The notes beneath the pieces were generated by a model. The model saw only the letters and a list, made by a program, of their open reading frames with translations. It was not told where the DNA came from and did not search any database. A DNA stretch of 33,300 bases from UBA1738 sp045658645 (lineage in GTDB: Bacteria; Bacillota; Clostridia; UBA1381), in assembly GCA_045658645.1 (NCBI GenBank), contig JAZOVJ010000029.1, positions 1 through 33,300 on the forward strand, given 5' to 3'. Both the position numbers and the translations under genes were made by a program. This document shows positions 13,679 through 23,455 of this stretch, in pieces. Within the stretch, counting starts at the first letter, position 1; each line of letters starts with the position of its first letter.

Positions 13679-14572
13679 TTAAATATTCATTATCGCTTTG
13701 GTGTTCTCCTCCGAGTATTCAATTTCTGCAGAATACATTCTCGCTATATCGATAATTTTTTCACCGTTATTTGATTGCAAAAGTGCTCCTAAAAAGTAAC
13801 AGCTTATAAGCGCAAATTTCACCCTTTTCGCATAATCACCGTCTTCTATTGCTCCTGTTAAATGTCGGAAAATAAAATACACCGCAAGTTGTTCAAATAT
13901 AGTCTGGTACTCATCTTTTCTGAATATTCCCCCATCAAATCCGGTATCTTTTAACCTTTCAACTTCCTTTATCCACGCTTTGTCTAATATTTCCAAAGAT
14001 AAATACTTATTAAGCAGTTCTTCTAAAGAAAATTCAAACTTAAGACCAAATTTCTCTGAAAGGGACAAAAATCTTTCGTATATACATATACTTCTATCTG
14101 TCAAAACAGATAAAATTTCTTCTCTTTTAATAAAAAATTCCTGTTCTTCTGTTGTAAGCTCTGCATTATTGGGAATTCTAACGGAAAACTTCTCTGTTTC
14201 TGAAAGAATTATCCTTGCCGCTTCCTCGCAGGCAAGTCCCAATCCCGTTTCGGTAAAATCAGAATAAAAGTTTTTGAATCTCGGGTGCAAATAGCATATA
14301 TCGCAAATGGCATCTTCGCCGTATTCTGCAATTATCTCACAAAGTCCGTCCTCTGAAAGCATAGGGCATCTTTCTCCTTTTGCCAGCAAAAAATGCGGAA
14401 CGTCCCCCGTAATATTAGCTCTTATTTTCTCCCCAAGCGGTGTATCAAGGCTTTCATATAACATCAGTGTATCATCGTCTATATCGATTTCCCAGCCGAT
14501 ACAACAGTTATGCTTACATTTATCCGCTATACACTTGAATTTGTGATAATAATTTGGTACTGTCTCTTTCAT
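13679..14572 (-). CDS. fliB: FliB family protein (flagellin lysine-N-methylase-like)
   Basis: A 297-residue cysteine-rich protein of the FliB/YkgJ-like group. CIADKCKHNCCIGW, RCPMLSEDGLCEI, ICDICYLHPR and the FTETGLGLACEEAAR segment give the cysteine array that in FliB holds an iron-sulfur centre for radical-type methylation of flagellin lysines. I chose the ATG at 14572, which follows AAAGAGG by five bases; a TTG at 14593 would overlap the MBL gene. No flagellar genes lie here; many clostridia keep fliB homologues away from flagellar loci, so the protein substrate may differ. Confidence 0.8.
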   Translation of the reverse strand: MKETVPNYYHKFKCIADKCKHNCCIGWEIDIDDDTLMLYESLDTPLGEKIRANITGDVPHFLLAKGERCPMLSEDGLCEIIAEYGEDAICDICYLHPRFKNFYSDFTETGLGLACEEAARIILSETEKFSVRIPNNAELTTEEQEFFIKREEILSVLTDRSICIYERFLSLSEKFGLKFEFSLEELLNKYLSLEILDKAWIKEVERLKDTGFDGGIFRKDEYQTIFEQLAVYFIFRHLTGAIEDGDYAKRVKFALISCYFLGALLQSNNGEKIIDIARMYSAEIEYSEENTKAIMNI

Positions 14573-14582
14573 ATATGCCTCT

Positions 14583-15452
14583 TTAACAATCAAATTCCTT
14601 TTCTAATAAGTCAATCATAATTCCTGTGTTCAGCTCCATAGCGTCTATCGGGTAAATTTCCTTTATGTATCCGTAATAAAATTTATCCTTAAAGAATTCC
14701 GCTATCTCCCCTTTATTCTTACCGTCTTTAAGCATATCGGTTATTTCTTTTGCCGTTTCCTCTGCACTTTCCTTTGCTCTTTTTAGGTAGAATTTTGTTT
14801 TACAACTATCTAAAAGCCCAAAATGCGGAACAAGTACATTTTCAATATCAAGCTTTTGCACCTTCTCAATTGATTTAATTGTCATATCATAGCCGACAAG
14901 GTAAGATGGAACAACTTCATCACTGCCGTTATAAACGCCTATGGTCTCACAGGACAAAAGCAGCTTTTCCTTCGGGCAGTAATATCCGACAGAACATCTG
15001 GTATGACCCGGAAGATTTATTGCAACAAATTCCATATCCCCCGCTTTTATTACATCTCCGTCTGAAACGGAAATGTCTACTTTCAGGTCATCAATTAAAT
15101 CTTCGTATTCCATAACGCCACATTTTTTGGCAAACTTTCTGTCAAGGTCACGCATTACCGCTTTTGCTGTCGGCTTTGCAAAAATCTTTGCGGCATACTC
15201 TCCCGCCACCACTTTTGCATCAGGCCAGTACTTTAATGCATATACAGAACCTAAGGCGTGGTCATAGTGTGAGTGCGTCAGGAATATATAGTCAAGAGTT
15301 CTTTCACAGAGTATATTTTTGATTTTATCCGCAACTGCGTATCCTGTAAAAGCAAATCCCGAGTCGTACATTATGGCGGTGCTCCCATCATCAATCAGGA
15401 ACGCCGCATCTCCGGGATTTGCCCGTATATCAGTTATTGTAATTTTATTCAT
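14583..15452 (-). CDS. MBL fold metallo-hydrolase
   Basis: A 289-residue enzyme of the metallo-beta-lactamase superfamily. The metal-binding motif HSHYDH (about 60-65), NLPGHTRCSVGY with the third His, CETIG with the bridging acid replaced by Glu-containing CE, and LVPHFG with the final His are all there. The end (YYGYIKEIYP) is a family-specific cap. It probably hydrolyses a thioester, lactone or phosphodiester; the substrate cannot be told. It precedes the FliB-like gene by ten bases. Confidence 0.87.
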   Translation of the reverse strand: MNKITITDIRANPGDAAFLIDDGSTAIMYDSGFAFTGYAVADKIKNILCERTLDYIFLTHSHYDHALGSVYALKYWPDAKVVAGEYAAKIFAKPTAKAVMRDLDRKFAKKCGVMEYEDLIDDLKVDISVSDGDVIKAGDMEFVAINLPGHTRCSVGYYCPKEKLLLSCETIGVYNGSDEVVPSYLVGYDMTIKSIEKVQKLDIENVLVPHFGLLDSCKTKFYLKRAKESAEETAKEITDMLKDGKNKGEIAEFFKDKFYYGYIKEIYPIDAMELNTGIMIDLLEKEFDC

Positions 15453-15612
15453 TCTTTTTACCTCACAGAATTTTCAATATATTTCTTACTCTGTAAATCG
15501 AGTTTTAAATCATTATATCATAGCTTTGTGCAAAAGACAACATCCGAAAGATTATTGACTTTTTTATGCTTTTATGATAAAATTACACAAATTTATTATA
15601 AGGAGATTTGCT

Positions 15613-16890
15613 ATGGTTTTAGTTTTAAAAGCTCTTAATATTTTTGCTGTTTTATTTATTGCAGCTGTTATAATCTGGCGTTTTCTTGCCAACTCCGGCG
15701 TACCATTTAAAAAGGTTATTGACGAGCGGAAAATTTCCGATACTTATACTCCCGGAAAGAGAGAATGCGCCAAAATTTTTGGTCTTTCCATACTATTCAG
15801 ACTTTTTATCCTATGCGCTTCCATATCCATCTTTTGTTTGTTTGAAACACAGGCACAAAATTTTGAATGGAGTCAATGGTTAAATAAATGGGTACAGTGG
15901 GATGCAAGACACTATATTAACATTTCAAACGGATATGAATCATACATAGAAAAAGGAGAATATCCGACCCTGGTTTTCTTCCCTCTATATTCATTTTTCC
16001 TTAATTTAGTTAACTATATTATTCCAAATTCTGCACTTTGCGGGCTTATTGTATCTGCAATTTTCTCCTCTGTTGCCTGCATCTACTTCTATAAATTAGT
16101 GTGCCTTGATTATGGCAAAGAAACCGGAAAGCTTGCAGTTATACTTCTTTGCGTTTTTCCGTTCGGACTTTTCTACAACGCAATTATGAGTGAAAGCATT
16201 TTCCTGTGCACGTCCGTTATGGCATTGTATTACATAAGAAAGCACAACTGGTTTGTTGCCGGGATTATAGGTTGCCTTGTTGCTCTGTCACGTTCCATTG
16301 GTGTATTTCTGGTTATTCCTGCTTTTATTGAGCTTTTAGAAGAAACTCAGTTGTTGGGAAATCTTAAAGACAAGAATGTATGGTTTAATACAATAAAAAA
16401 AGGTATCTGGCTTTTACTTTTCCCTGTAGGTACCTTGATACATCTGTTTATCAATTACAGGATTACAGGGGACCCGTTGTATTTCCTTATTATGGAAGAA
16501 GAGTTCTGGAATCAGGTAGGTTCTCCTTTCTATAAAATCTGGGATACATTCTTTTACGTATTTAGCGGCGGATACAGCTTATCGGTAAAGATGGCATCAT
16601 TTATACCAGGTATGCTTTGCTTAATCAGTGTTTACGCTCTTTTTATAAAAGGACTAAAAAAACACAAAACTATGTATCTATGCTGGTTGTTTATAAACAT
16701 ACTTGTAAACACTTCAATATCCTGGCCGCTTTCTTTAAGTCGTTACCTTGCTACTGCGGTTCCGGTTTATATTATTCTCGCTGATGAGTGTAAAAACCGT
16801 CCTGTTCTTAAAACAGCAATTATAATCGGTTCAAGCATTCTGTTTGGTATTTATCTGACCGGTTACCTTAACACTAAATTTATTATGTAA
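15613..16890 (+). CDS. PIG-V-like membrane mannosyltransferase
   Basis: A 425-residue polytopic protein with about ten hydrophobic segments. QWDARHYINISNGYE (about 94-108) matches the luminal WD-H-Y loop of PIG-V/GT76-type mannosyltransferases, which use polyprenyl-phosphate mannose. TLVFFPLYSF, FPFGLFYNAIMSESIF and ALSRSIGVFL are further family features. I use the ATG at 15613 behind AAGGAG; the frame extends 13 codons upstream without such a site. It likely glycosylates a cell-envelope lipid or protein. It stands alone, flanked by a divergent MBL gene and a strong terminator. Confidence 0.78.
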   Translation: MVLVLKALNIFAVLFIAAVIIWRFLANSGVPFKKVIDERKISDTYTPGKRECAKIFGLSILFRLFILCASISIFCLFETQAQNFEWSQWLNKWVQWDARHYINISNGYESYIEKGEYPTLVFFPLYSFFLNLVNYIIPNSALCGLIVSAIFSSVACIYFYKLVCLDYGKETGKLAVILLCVFPFGLFYNAIMSESIFLCTSVMALYYIRKHNWFVAGIIGCLVALSRSIGVFLVIPAFIELLEETQLLGNLKDKNVWFNTIKKGIWLLLFPVGTLIHLFINYRITGDPLYFLIMEEEFWNQVGSPFYKIWDTFFYVFSGGYSLSVKMASFIPGMLCLISVYALFIKGLKKHKTMYLCWLFINILVNTSISWPLSLSRYLATAVPVYIILADECKNRPVLKTAIIIGSSILFGIYLTGYLNTKFIM

Positions 16891-16894
16891 AACC

Positions 16895-16939
16895 AATCCT
16901 CCTATGTCAGTTTATTCTGCCATAGGAGGATTCTTTTTT
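16895..16939 (+). terminator. Rho-independent terminator of the mannosyltransferase gene
   Basis: AATCCTCCTATG and CATAGGAGGATT form a perfect 12-bp stem followed by CTTTTTT. Confidence 0.93.
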
Positions 16940-17001
16940 GTCTTTTTTTACTGGTTCTGTCAATAATAATTCAGTTTTTTATTAATCTTCAAAAAAAAGT
17001 A

Positions 17002-17061
17002 TTGACAAGTAAAAAACCGTATGTTATGCTTTAACTGTATTAATACAAATAACACAGTTAA
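17002..17061 (+). promoter_or_regulatory. Promoter and dyad operator of the GntR-ABC operon
   Basis: TTGACA (17002-17007), 17 bases, TATGCT (17025-17030). TTAACTGT (17031-17038) and ACAGTTAA (17054-17061) are an 8-bp inverted repeat over the start site, with GTATTAATAC palindromic inside it. It fits a YtrA-type GntR dimer. Confidence 0.8.
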
Positions 17062-17073
17062 AGGAGTGATTGA

Positions 17074-17448
17074 ATGATACGACTTGACTATAAAAACGAC
17101 AAGCCGTTGCACGAGCAGATAACTCAGGGCATTAAAGACCTTATTATTTGCGGTGTATTGGCATCGGGCGACCAGCTTCCGTCTGTACGTGAGCTTTCTG
17201 TTAATCTGACTGTGAACCCAAATACTGTTCAAAGAGCTTACAAAGCGCTTGAAACAGAAGGAGTAATCTATTCAATTCGTGGTAAAGGTAATTTTGTAGC
17301 CGAATCTCACGAAGCGGATAATCGCACACTCGACAAGCTATACTTCTCTTTGGCAGAAATAGTACGTGAACTTGCCTTCTATGGCGAAACCGAGGATAAA
17401 ATCTTAAAAATCACTGCAAATATTTTAAAAGAAAGGAATGAGGATTAA
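17074..17448 (+). CDS. GntR family regulator, YtrA subfamily
   Basis: A 124-residue regulator with an N-terminal winged helix (PLHEQITQGIKDLI, LPSVRELSVNLTVNPNTVQRAY) and only a short helical tail for dimerisation, the YtrA layout. YtrA repressors control the ABC transporter genes downstream of them, often in response to cell-envelope antibiotics. The stop overlaps the next gene's ATG (TAATG). Confidence 0.92.
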   Translation: MIRLDYKNDKPLHEQITQGIKDLIICGVLASGDQLPSVRELSVNLTVNPNTVQRAYKALETEGVIYSIRGKGNFVAESHEADNRTLDKLYFSLAEIVRELAFYGETEDKILKITANILKERNED

Positions 17449-18347
17449 TGATTAAAGTTAAAGACGTAGTTAAAACCTTTGACGGATTTCACGCTTTAGA
17501 CGGCTTTAATATGACAGTTAAGCGTGGCAGTATTTATGGCCTTGTCGGTCCTAACGGTGCCGGAAAGACCACAATTATAAGCCACTTAACAGGTGTTCTT
17601 TTGCAAGACTCCGGCAAAATTTCAATCGCCGGCGAAGATGTATGGGAAAATGCGGGACTTAAGCAGAAAGTTCTTTCTATAAATGATGACTGGTACTATT
17701 TCGGTACATATACAATAAAGGAAATGGCAAAGTTCTATGAAAGTGTGTATAAGAACTTTAATCGTGAACGTTTTGAAAAACTTGGCGAAATTCTGCACTT
17801 TAACGAAAACACTCAAATACGCAGGCTCTCAAAAGGTATGAAAAAACAGGTCGCATTCCGTCTGGTTCTCTCCTGTATGCCCGAAGTTTTAATTTTAGAC
17901 GAGCCTTTAGACGGGCTTGATCCTGTTATGCGTAAACAGATAATGAATGTTATAATCTCTGACGTTGCAGAACGGAAAATGACAGTCTTGGTTTCTTCTC
18001 ACAACCTTCGTGAGCTTGAGGATATTTGTGACCACGTTGGTATTATTCACAACGGAAAAATGGTTATCGAGAAGCCGCTTGACGACTTAAAGGGCAACGT
18101 TCAAAAGCTTCAGCTTGCTTTCCGTGATGAATTCCCTGAAGTTTTAAAAGACGCACTCGAGATTCTTCACTTATCAAAAACAGGTTCTGTTTATACAGCA
18201 ATAGTTAAAGGTGATTCGGATACCATAACAGATATTGTAACATCCGCAAATCCTTTGATTTTTGATAAGGTCAGCCTCACCCTTGAGGAAGTATTTATTT
18301 ATGAGTTAGGAGGTTTGGGTTATGACTTCAAGCAAATCATTGTTTAA
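17448..18347 (+). CDS. ABC transporter ATP-binding protein
   Basis: A 299-residue ATPase. Walker A GPNGAGKTT (about 34-42), signature LSKGMKKQ (about 127-134), Walker B VLILDEP with the catalytic Glu, and H-loop SSHNL are all intact. The KGMKK form of the signature is typical of ABC-2 type exporters of the YtrB/BcrA kind. It works with the permease whose start lies 26 bases inside its 3' end. Confidence 0.93.
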   Translation: MIKVKDVVKTFDGFHALDGFNMTVKRGSIYGLVGPNGAGKTTIISHLTGVLLQDSGKISIAGEDVWENAGLKQKVLSINDDWYYFGTYTIKEMAKFYESVYKNFNRERFEKLGEILHFNENTQIRRLSKGMKKQVAFRLVLSCMPEVLILDEPLDGLDPVMRKQIMNVIISDVAERKMTVLVSSHNLRELEDICDHVGIIHNGKMVIEKPLDDLKGNVQKLQLAFRDEFPEVLKDALEILHLSKTGSVYTAIVKGDSDTITDIVTSANPLIFDKVSLTLEEVFIYELGGLGYDFKQIIV

Positions 18348-20415
18348 TTCAGGAATTTATAAAAACACCCTGAAACGTTTTAAGTGGGGCAGCTTTTTAT
18401 ACTTTATCATACTCTTCTTCTCCCTGCCGTTTATTATCCTGGTACAGGAAAAAGAATATCTTATGAATTCATACAGATTCGTTCCTGAAACAACGCCTCT
18501 AATTCTGCAAAGCGGTTTTATGGTAATACCTGTTCTGCTGGCTATGATTGTGCCAAGCATTGTTGCAACACTTTGCTTTAACAATGTGCATTCTGCTAAA
18601 CAGAGCAATTTTATACATAGCCTGCCTCTTGCAAGGCTTGAAAACTACATTTCAAACACTTTAGCAAGCCTTACTCTGACAATTCTTCCTGTGCTTTTAA
18701 ATGCTGCAATTTTATTTATAATGAGCGTTACAGGGTATCAGGAAATCATTGCATCTGGCTCTGTAGTGTATTGGTTTTTCATAAATGTTGCAGTCAGTTT
18801 TATAATGCTTTCAGTTTCTGTCTTTGCGGCATTTTTAACAGGGCACACAGCAGCACACCTTGCAATAAACCTACTTCTGCATACAGCGCCTTTGATTATT
18901 GCACTTGGGATTTACCTTATAAGCAGCATTTTCCTGTTTGGTTTTACCGAGTCTAACAACTTTATCGGCACGGAAATTGCAAACAACACACCGATAGTTT
19001 GGCTGTTTTCAAAAACAATCGAATATAACCAACATTCAAATGTGTTTTTAAAGCCACAAATGTGGATATTTATCGGCATAGCTATTGTTTTCTATGTTCT
19101 TGCATTTGTTCTATATAAGAACCGCAAGCTTGAGGCTTGCGGAGATGTTGCGGCGTTTAAAGTATTCAGACCCATTTTGAAATACACAGCAACCTTTTTT
19201 GCGGCAGTTTTGATTTTCGGTATGATTTCTTCTACTAACCTTGGTGCAACACCAATTTTCACAATCGCCGCAGCCGTAACCGCAGTTGTTTACTTTGCCT
19301 CTGAAATGCTTATAAGAAAAACTGTAAAGGTTTTTGGAAGCTATAAAGGCTATGTTGGTTTTGCAGTAGTTATGGCAATTTTTATAAGCATCTTTGCATA
19401 TACCGATATTTTCGGTTATGAGCATCGTATTCCTGACCGTGCAGATATTGAAAGCGCTTCAATTTACCACCGCTATGGTGATAATATCCCTATGGTAGCA
19501 GATAATAAACTTATTGAAGATGTACGAACGCTACACGCAGAATTAACAAGTGATATCCCTGTTGTAGATAATGATTTTGAAAGATATTCATTGCTTCGTG
19601 TTCGGTATAACCTTAAAAATGGTAAGGTTTTAGAAAGAGCATATAAAGTTACGGAAGACGTTCACGAACATGCAATCTCAAAGATGTACGAAAATACCGA
19701 GTACAAAAATATTGTGTATAGCTTTGATATGCTTAATATTGATAAAGTTAAGAATATGGAATTAAGATTTGGTACTTCAACATTTATGCATCATATCTCA
19801 GTAAATAACGATGCTCAGGCAATTTTAGAAGCAGTAAAAAAAGACTTGGCCATTCTCTCCTATGACGAAATTGAGGGACAGCAATTCGGGATAAATACCT
19901 CATTCAGTATTTCTCAAACTACAGAGGAAAATGAAGAATCTAAAATCTTTGTTATTGCAGAGTCAAGCGAAGGAATTTACCAAACGAACCGTATGTATCA
20001 TATCAATATGCAAATCAACTCTAACTTTAAAAACACCTTTGAAGTTTTAAGAGAACAAGGTTATTATGCCGAGTTCATTTCTAACTTCTGCAAAAATGTT
20101 AGAGTTTGCAGGATTCCTGTATATGTAAAAGGCAGTGAATATACTTATAAAAATGATAAGGGCAAGTCATATGAATTTATGATAAACTCAAACGATTGCA
20201 CTTTAGTAAAACCTGATGAAGCCTTTAAAATTGCAGAAAAACTTCTTTATGAACCTATTGACTACACCGGAAAGGAAAGCAGACTTGCTGACGGAAAATA
20301 CTATTTGGTTTATTGCTGCACTAATGACTATCAGACCATTGACCTTGATTCTCACTGCTACGCCTTTACAGAAGAAACAATGCCTGAATATTTGAAGATA
20401 TACATTATCAATTAA
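18322..20415 (+). CDS. ABC transporter permease with large C-terminal extracytoplasmic domain
   Basis: A 697-residue permease. Residues 1-385 hold about eight hydrophobic segments of an ABC-2 export permease. From about residue 385 (after FAYTDIFGYEHRIPD) there is a 310-residue soluble part with no membrane segment, resembling a DUF6449-type domain, presumably outside the cell. The start overlaps the ATPase gene and has its own TAGGAGG site. The pairing suggests an antimicrobial-peptide or envelope-stress exporter; the soluble domain may bind the peptide. The family name is from memory. Confidence 0.82.
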   Translation: MTSSKSLFNSGIYKNTLKRFKWGSFLYFIILFFSLPFIILVQEKEYLMNSYRFVPETTPLILQSGFMVIPVLLAMIVPSIVATLCFNNVHSAKQSNFIHSLPLARLENYISNTLASLTLTILPVLLNAAILFIMSVTGYQEIIASGSVVYWFFINVAVSFIMLSVSVFAAFLTGHTAAHLAINLLLHTAPLIIALGIYLISSIFLFGFTESNNFIGTEIANNTPIVWLFSKTIEYNQHSNVFLKPQMWIFIGIAIVFYVLAFVLYKNRKLEACGDVAAFKVFRPILKYTATFFAAVLIFGMISSTNLGATPIFTIAAAVTAVVYFASEMLIRKTVKVFGSYKGYVGFAVVMAIFISIFAYTDIFGYEHRIPDRADIESASIYHRYGDNIPMVADNKLIEDVRTLHAELTSDIPVVDNDFERYSLLRVRYNLKNGKVLERAYKVTEDVHEHAISKMYENTEYKNIVYSFDMLNIDKVKNMELRFGTSTFMHHISVNNDAQAILEAVKKDLAILSYDEIEGQQFGINTSFSISQTTEENEESKIFVIAESSEGIYQTNRMYHINMQINSNFKNTFEVLREQGYYAEFISNFCKNVRVCRIPVYVKGSEYTYKNDKGKSYEFMINSNDCTLVKPDEAFKIAEKLLYEPIDYTGKESRLADGKYYLVYCCTNDYQTIDLDSHCYAFTEETMPEYLKIYIIN

Positions 20416-20419
20416 AATA

Positions 20420-20450
20420 AAAAATACCACCTGAGTGGGTGGTATTTTTT
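20420..20450. terminator. Bidirectional terminator between permease and pgmB
   Basis: AAATACCACC and GGTGGTATTT with a short loop and T runs on both strands, between convergent genes. Confidence 0.92.
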
Positions 20451-20464
20451 ATTTTGTTAATTAT

Positions 20465-21121
20465 TTATTTCTCTACTGATTTACTTAAAGCTTCTTTAAG
20501 ATTTTGTGCTGAATAAGTCGCTTTTTCATTATTCATCGCATATCCAACAGCTAAAACGTGCATACCGGCACTAATTGCAGCTTCAACACCGGCATCAGCA
20601 TCCTCACAAACCAGACATTCACTTGGCGCTATTCCCAATCTTTCTGCAGCTTTTAAGAATACTTCCGGATCCGGCTTGGAATTCTTGATATCATTTCCAT
20701 CAACAATAGCATCAAATAAAGAAATAATTCCTGTCTGATTTAAAATCAGATTTGTATTCTTGCTTGAAGAACCTATAGCGGTCTTTATTGAGTTATCTTT
20801 TACATATGAAACGAATTCTAAAGCTCCATCAATCAAAGCAGAATTGTCAATTTTCTTCACAAGGCTTACATAATATGAATTTTTTCTTTCAGCCATTTCC
20901 ATTTTTTCATCTTCTGAATACTTCTTTTCAGCCTTTTCCAATACAATTTCAAGGCTCTCCATTCTGCTTATTCCACGAAGTCTTTCATTTATATCTCTGT
21001 CAAAATATATGTTTTCTTCATCAGAAAGCTGTTTCCACGCTAAATAGTGACAATTATCAGTAGTAACAAGCACTCCGTCCAAATCAAATATTATTGCTTT
21101 ATAATTTAACAAATTCAACAT
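20465..21121 (-). CDS. pgmB: Beta-phosphoglucomutase
   Basis: A 218-residue HAD-family enzyme turning beta-glucose 1-phosphate into glucose 6-phosphate. The nucleophile motif is FDLDGVLVTTD (Asp12 nucleophile, Asp14 acid/base, if numbered from this start, about 12 and 14). AIGSSSKN and KPDPEVFLKAAERL carry motifs 2 and 3, and CEDADAGVEAA motif 4. The cap has RLRGISRMESLEIV, the beta-PGM substrate signature. It lies 15 bases after the GH65 gene, the classic phosphorylase-mutase pair. Confidence 0.95.
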   Translation of the reverse strand: MLNLLNYKAIIFDLDGVLVTTDNCHYLAWKQLSDEENIYFDRDINERLRGISRMESLEIVLEKAEKKYSEDEKMEMAERKNSYYVSLVKKIDNSALIDGALEFVSYVKDNSIKTAIGSSSKNTNLILNQTGIISLFDAIVDGNDIKNSKPDPEVFLKAAERLGIAPSECLVCEDADAGVEAAISAGMHVLAVGYAMNNEKATYSAQNLKEALSKSVEK

Positions 21122-21136
21122 TTATCTTCCCTTCCC

Positions 21137-23347
21137 TTAAAAATTCAATGTGATATTTTTGCCTTTTTCAACCAACAATTCTTTACCCTGGAACACAATC
21201 TTAACATCACTGTCAGAAATTAAGTTATAGGTATGAGGAGCTATAGAAATGTTGATTTTACTACCCTTATATATGAAATTAAATTTCACATTCTTCCACC
21301 AAGGAATTGTATGTGGATTTATTTCAATATAATCTTTTCTGCATTTAATTCCTGCTATACCACGGAATACACAATACCATGAACCCGCAAGACAACCGGA
21401 ATGAACCCCCTGCCAAGTGCAGTGATGGATATCCTTAACATCCATATATGTTGTTTCCATAAGATAATTATATGCAGACAGCATTCTGTCATTATCTGCC
21501 GCACAAATTGAATGAGGAGCATAAGAAAGTGATGATGAAGACTCGCACATCTTTTCATAATAATCCCAGTTCAAAGCATAATTTGAACCAGCAGGGTCCA
21601 TATTCAAGTAGCTATATATCAACATAACGTCAGGTTGCTTGATAACCTGGCTCTTATGATATAATCCGGATGCTTTCATCTGGCGGCTTTTTGCCGATGT
21701 TCCTCCTGCAATTTCAAGTGTACGGCTCAGGTCAAAATATCCGTCAAACTGTGGAATCAAGCCACTTTCTGTCATCGGCAAATACAACTTTTCTGAAATA
21801 TCGGTAAAGTCATAGTCATATCCGAGTTCTTTTGCATATTCAGATGTCTTTTCCAAAACGAATTTTACAAGATAATTAGTATATGCATCATTGTCAACAT
21901 ACGGATGATGCTCATCAGTTCCTGTAACATATTTTATTTCATATCTGCCATTTGTAAGCTCAACTCTGCTCTTCCAGTATTTACATAGCTCTACAAGAAC
22001 TTCAAAGCCATACTCTTTCAAAAATTCCATATCGCCTGTAACTGTCACATAATTAATAATTCCCCAAGCCACATCGGCATTTATGTGTACCTGATGGAAT
22101 GGATGGCGTATATAGGCATGAACCTGTTCGTCACCTACCACGGATGAGTTAAATGCATATTTTGCACCATCACGGCCATCTTCCTTTGCATTCTTTTTTG
22201 CCTGCTCTAATATATTATAACGATACATTAACGCCATCTTTGCAGCTTCAGGGCAAGTGTGAATAAAGAACGGCAACTGATATACTTCACAATCCCACCA
22301 AACAAAGTTTTTATACATTTCACCAGTTAAAGCCTTTGCAGCTATACTGTGAACGCTATCGTGTCTTGATGCGGAAATTAATGTGTGATAATTGGCAAAT
22401 CTAATACCGCTATCAGCAGCATCATCACCTTCAATTTCAACATTAACTATATCGTAAAGCTTTTTATACTCTGCTATATGTTTATCATAGTAACTGTTAT
22501 AAGTGCCGTCTAAAATCACCGGTTTATCAACAGTTTCTTCACGTGAAGATGCTATGTATACAGATTTTTCAAGAATATACTCAGTGGCTTCTTTTGAGTC
22601 AAATTCAGTGTAGGAATAAAGTAAACCCTTTTCCTTTTTTCCTGACCATTCACTATCTGTTCCCAATAAATTAGTTACTGTTGTAACCCCTGTTTCAAAT
22701 CCGAATTTTCTGCCCATCTTAGAATGTGCAAATGTTACATTTTCAAAAGCATCATAAGAAATAGCTTCAATAGCTTTTTGTCCGGTTGTTTTTGAACGTG
22801 TGTCTATTCCGGACATAACAGAAATTTTACCGCTATGATTTACAGGTGTAATTTTCACCTTTAAGCAGTAAATATGATCATTATCAAAAGAAGAAAAACG
22901 TTCAAATTCAAAATCAGTAATATCTCCCTTACTGTTTTCCCAACGAACTTTTCTTGTAAGTGTAGCTGTTGTTAAATCAATATAACGCTCCCAATCAAGA
23001 ATTTTTCCTTCCCACGGATAGAATGTTTCGCCGTTTACGCTTATTCTGATCAACAGAAAATCAACATTATTAATAATTGATTCTGTGTATTCAAAATTCT
23101 TGAGGTTTTCTTCGTCAAAATAGTATTTCTTCATATATTCGTTGTCAGCAAATGGCTCAACAACGTCTATAACCTCATCTATAACTCCTCGTATATATGC
23201 TCCTTGAATTCGCAAAGAGCCGTATTCCTCAAAGCTTCCTCTTACTCCTATATAACCATTTCCGGTTGTAAAAAGAGAGGCTGTTGCTGCTTCTTCTTCA
23301 ATATTATAGTTTTCCTCTACGAATTTAGTTGATTTTGGTACTAACAT
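21137..23347 (-). CDS. GH65 disaccharide phosphorylase
   Basis: A 736-residue cytoplasmic glycoside hydrolase family 65 enzyme: an alpha-glucosyl disaccharide plus phosphate gives beta-glucose 1-phosphate and a sugar. The N-terminal domain begins NYNIEEEAATASLFTTGNGY. The catalytic barrel has the acid Glu in VTGTDEHHPYVDNDAYTNY and phosphate-binding KQPDVMLI and SLSYAPHSI. The usual GHxFWDTE stretch is KNFVWWDCEVYQLPFF here, so the sugar-binding edge differs from textbook maltose, trehalose and kojibiose phosphorylases. Specificity cannot be set from sequence. It is followed by pgmB. An 8-bp inverted repeat TGGCAAAT/ATTTGCCA sits in its leader (23394-23401, 23440-23447). Confidence 0.92.
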   Translation of the reverse strand: MLVPKSTKFVEENYNIEEEAATASLFTTGNGYIGVRGSFEEYGSLRIQGAYIRGVIDEVIDVVEPFADNEYMKKYYFDEENLKNFEYTESIINNVDFLLIRISVNGETFYPWEGKILDWERYIDLTTATLTRKVRWENSKGDITDFEFERFSSFDNDHIYCLKVKITPVNHSGKISVMSGIDTRSKTTGQKAIEAISYDAFENVTFAHSKMGRKFGFETGVTTVTNLLGTDSEWSGKKEKGLLYSYTEFDSKEATEYILEKSVYIASSREETVDKPVILDGTYNSYYDKHIAEYKKLYDIVNVEIEGDDAADSGIRFANYHTLISASRHDSVHSIAAKALTGEMYKNFVWWDCEVYQLPFFIHTCPEAAKMALMYRYNILEQAKKNAKEDGRDGAKYAFNSSVVGDEQVHAYIRHPFHQVHINADVAWGIINYVTVTGDMEFLKEYGFEVLVELCKYWKSRVELTNGRYEIKYVTGTDEHHPYVDNDAYTNYLVKFVLEKTSEYAKELGYDYDFTDISEKLYLPMTESGLIPQFDGYFDLSRTLEIAGGTSAKSRQMKASGLYHKSQVIKQPDVMLIYSYLNMDPAGSNYALNWDYYEKMCESSSSLSYAPHSICAADNDRMLSAYNYLMETTYMDVKDIHHCTWQGVHSGCLAGSWYCVFRGIAGIKCRKDYIEINPHTIPWWKNVKFNFIYKGSKINISIAPHTYNLISDSDVKIVFQGKELLVEKGKNITLNF

Positions 23348-23455
23348 ATAGACAACTCCTTAATTAAAATCAATATATTCTGATGTATTGTTATGGCAAA
23401 TTCTCCTAATTATTTTTCAATGCTTTTACATAATTTAACATTTGCCATTTATTAA

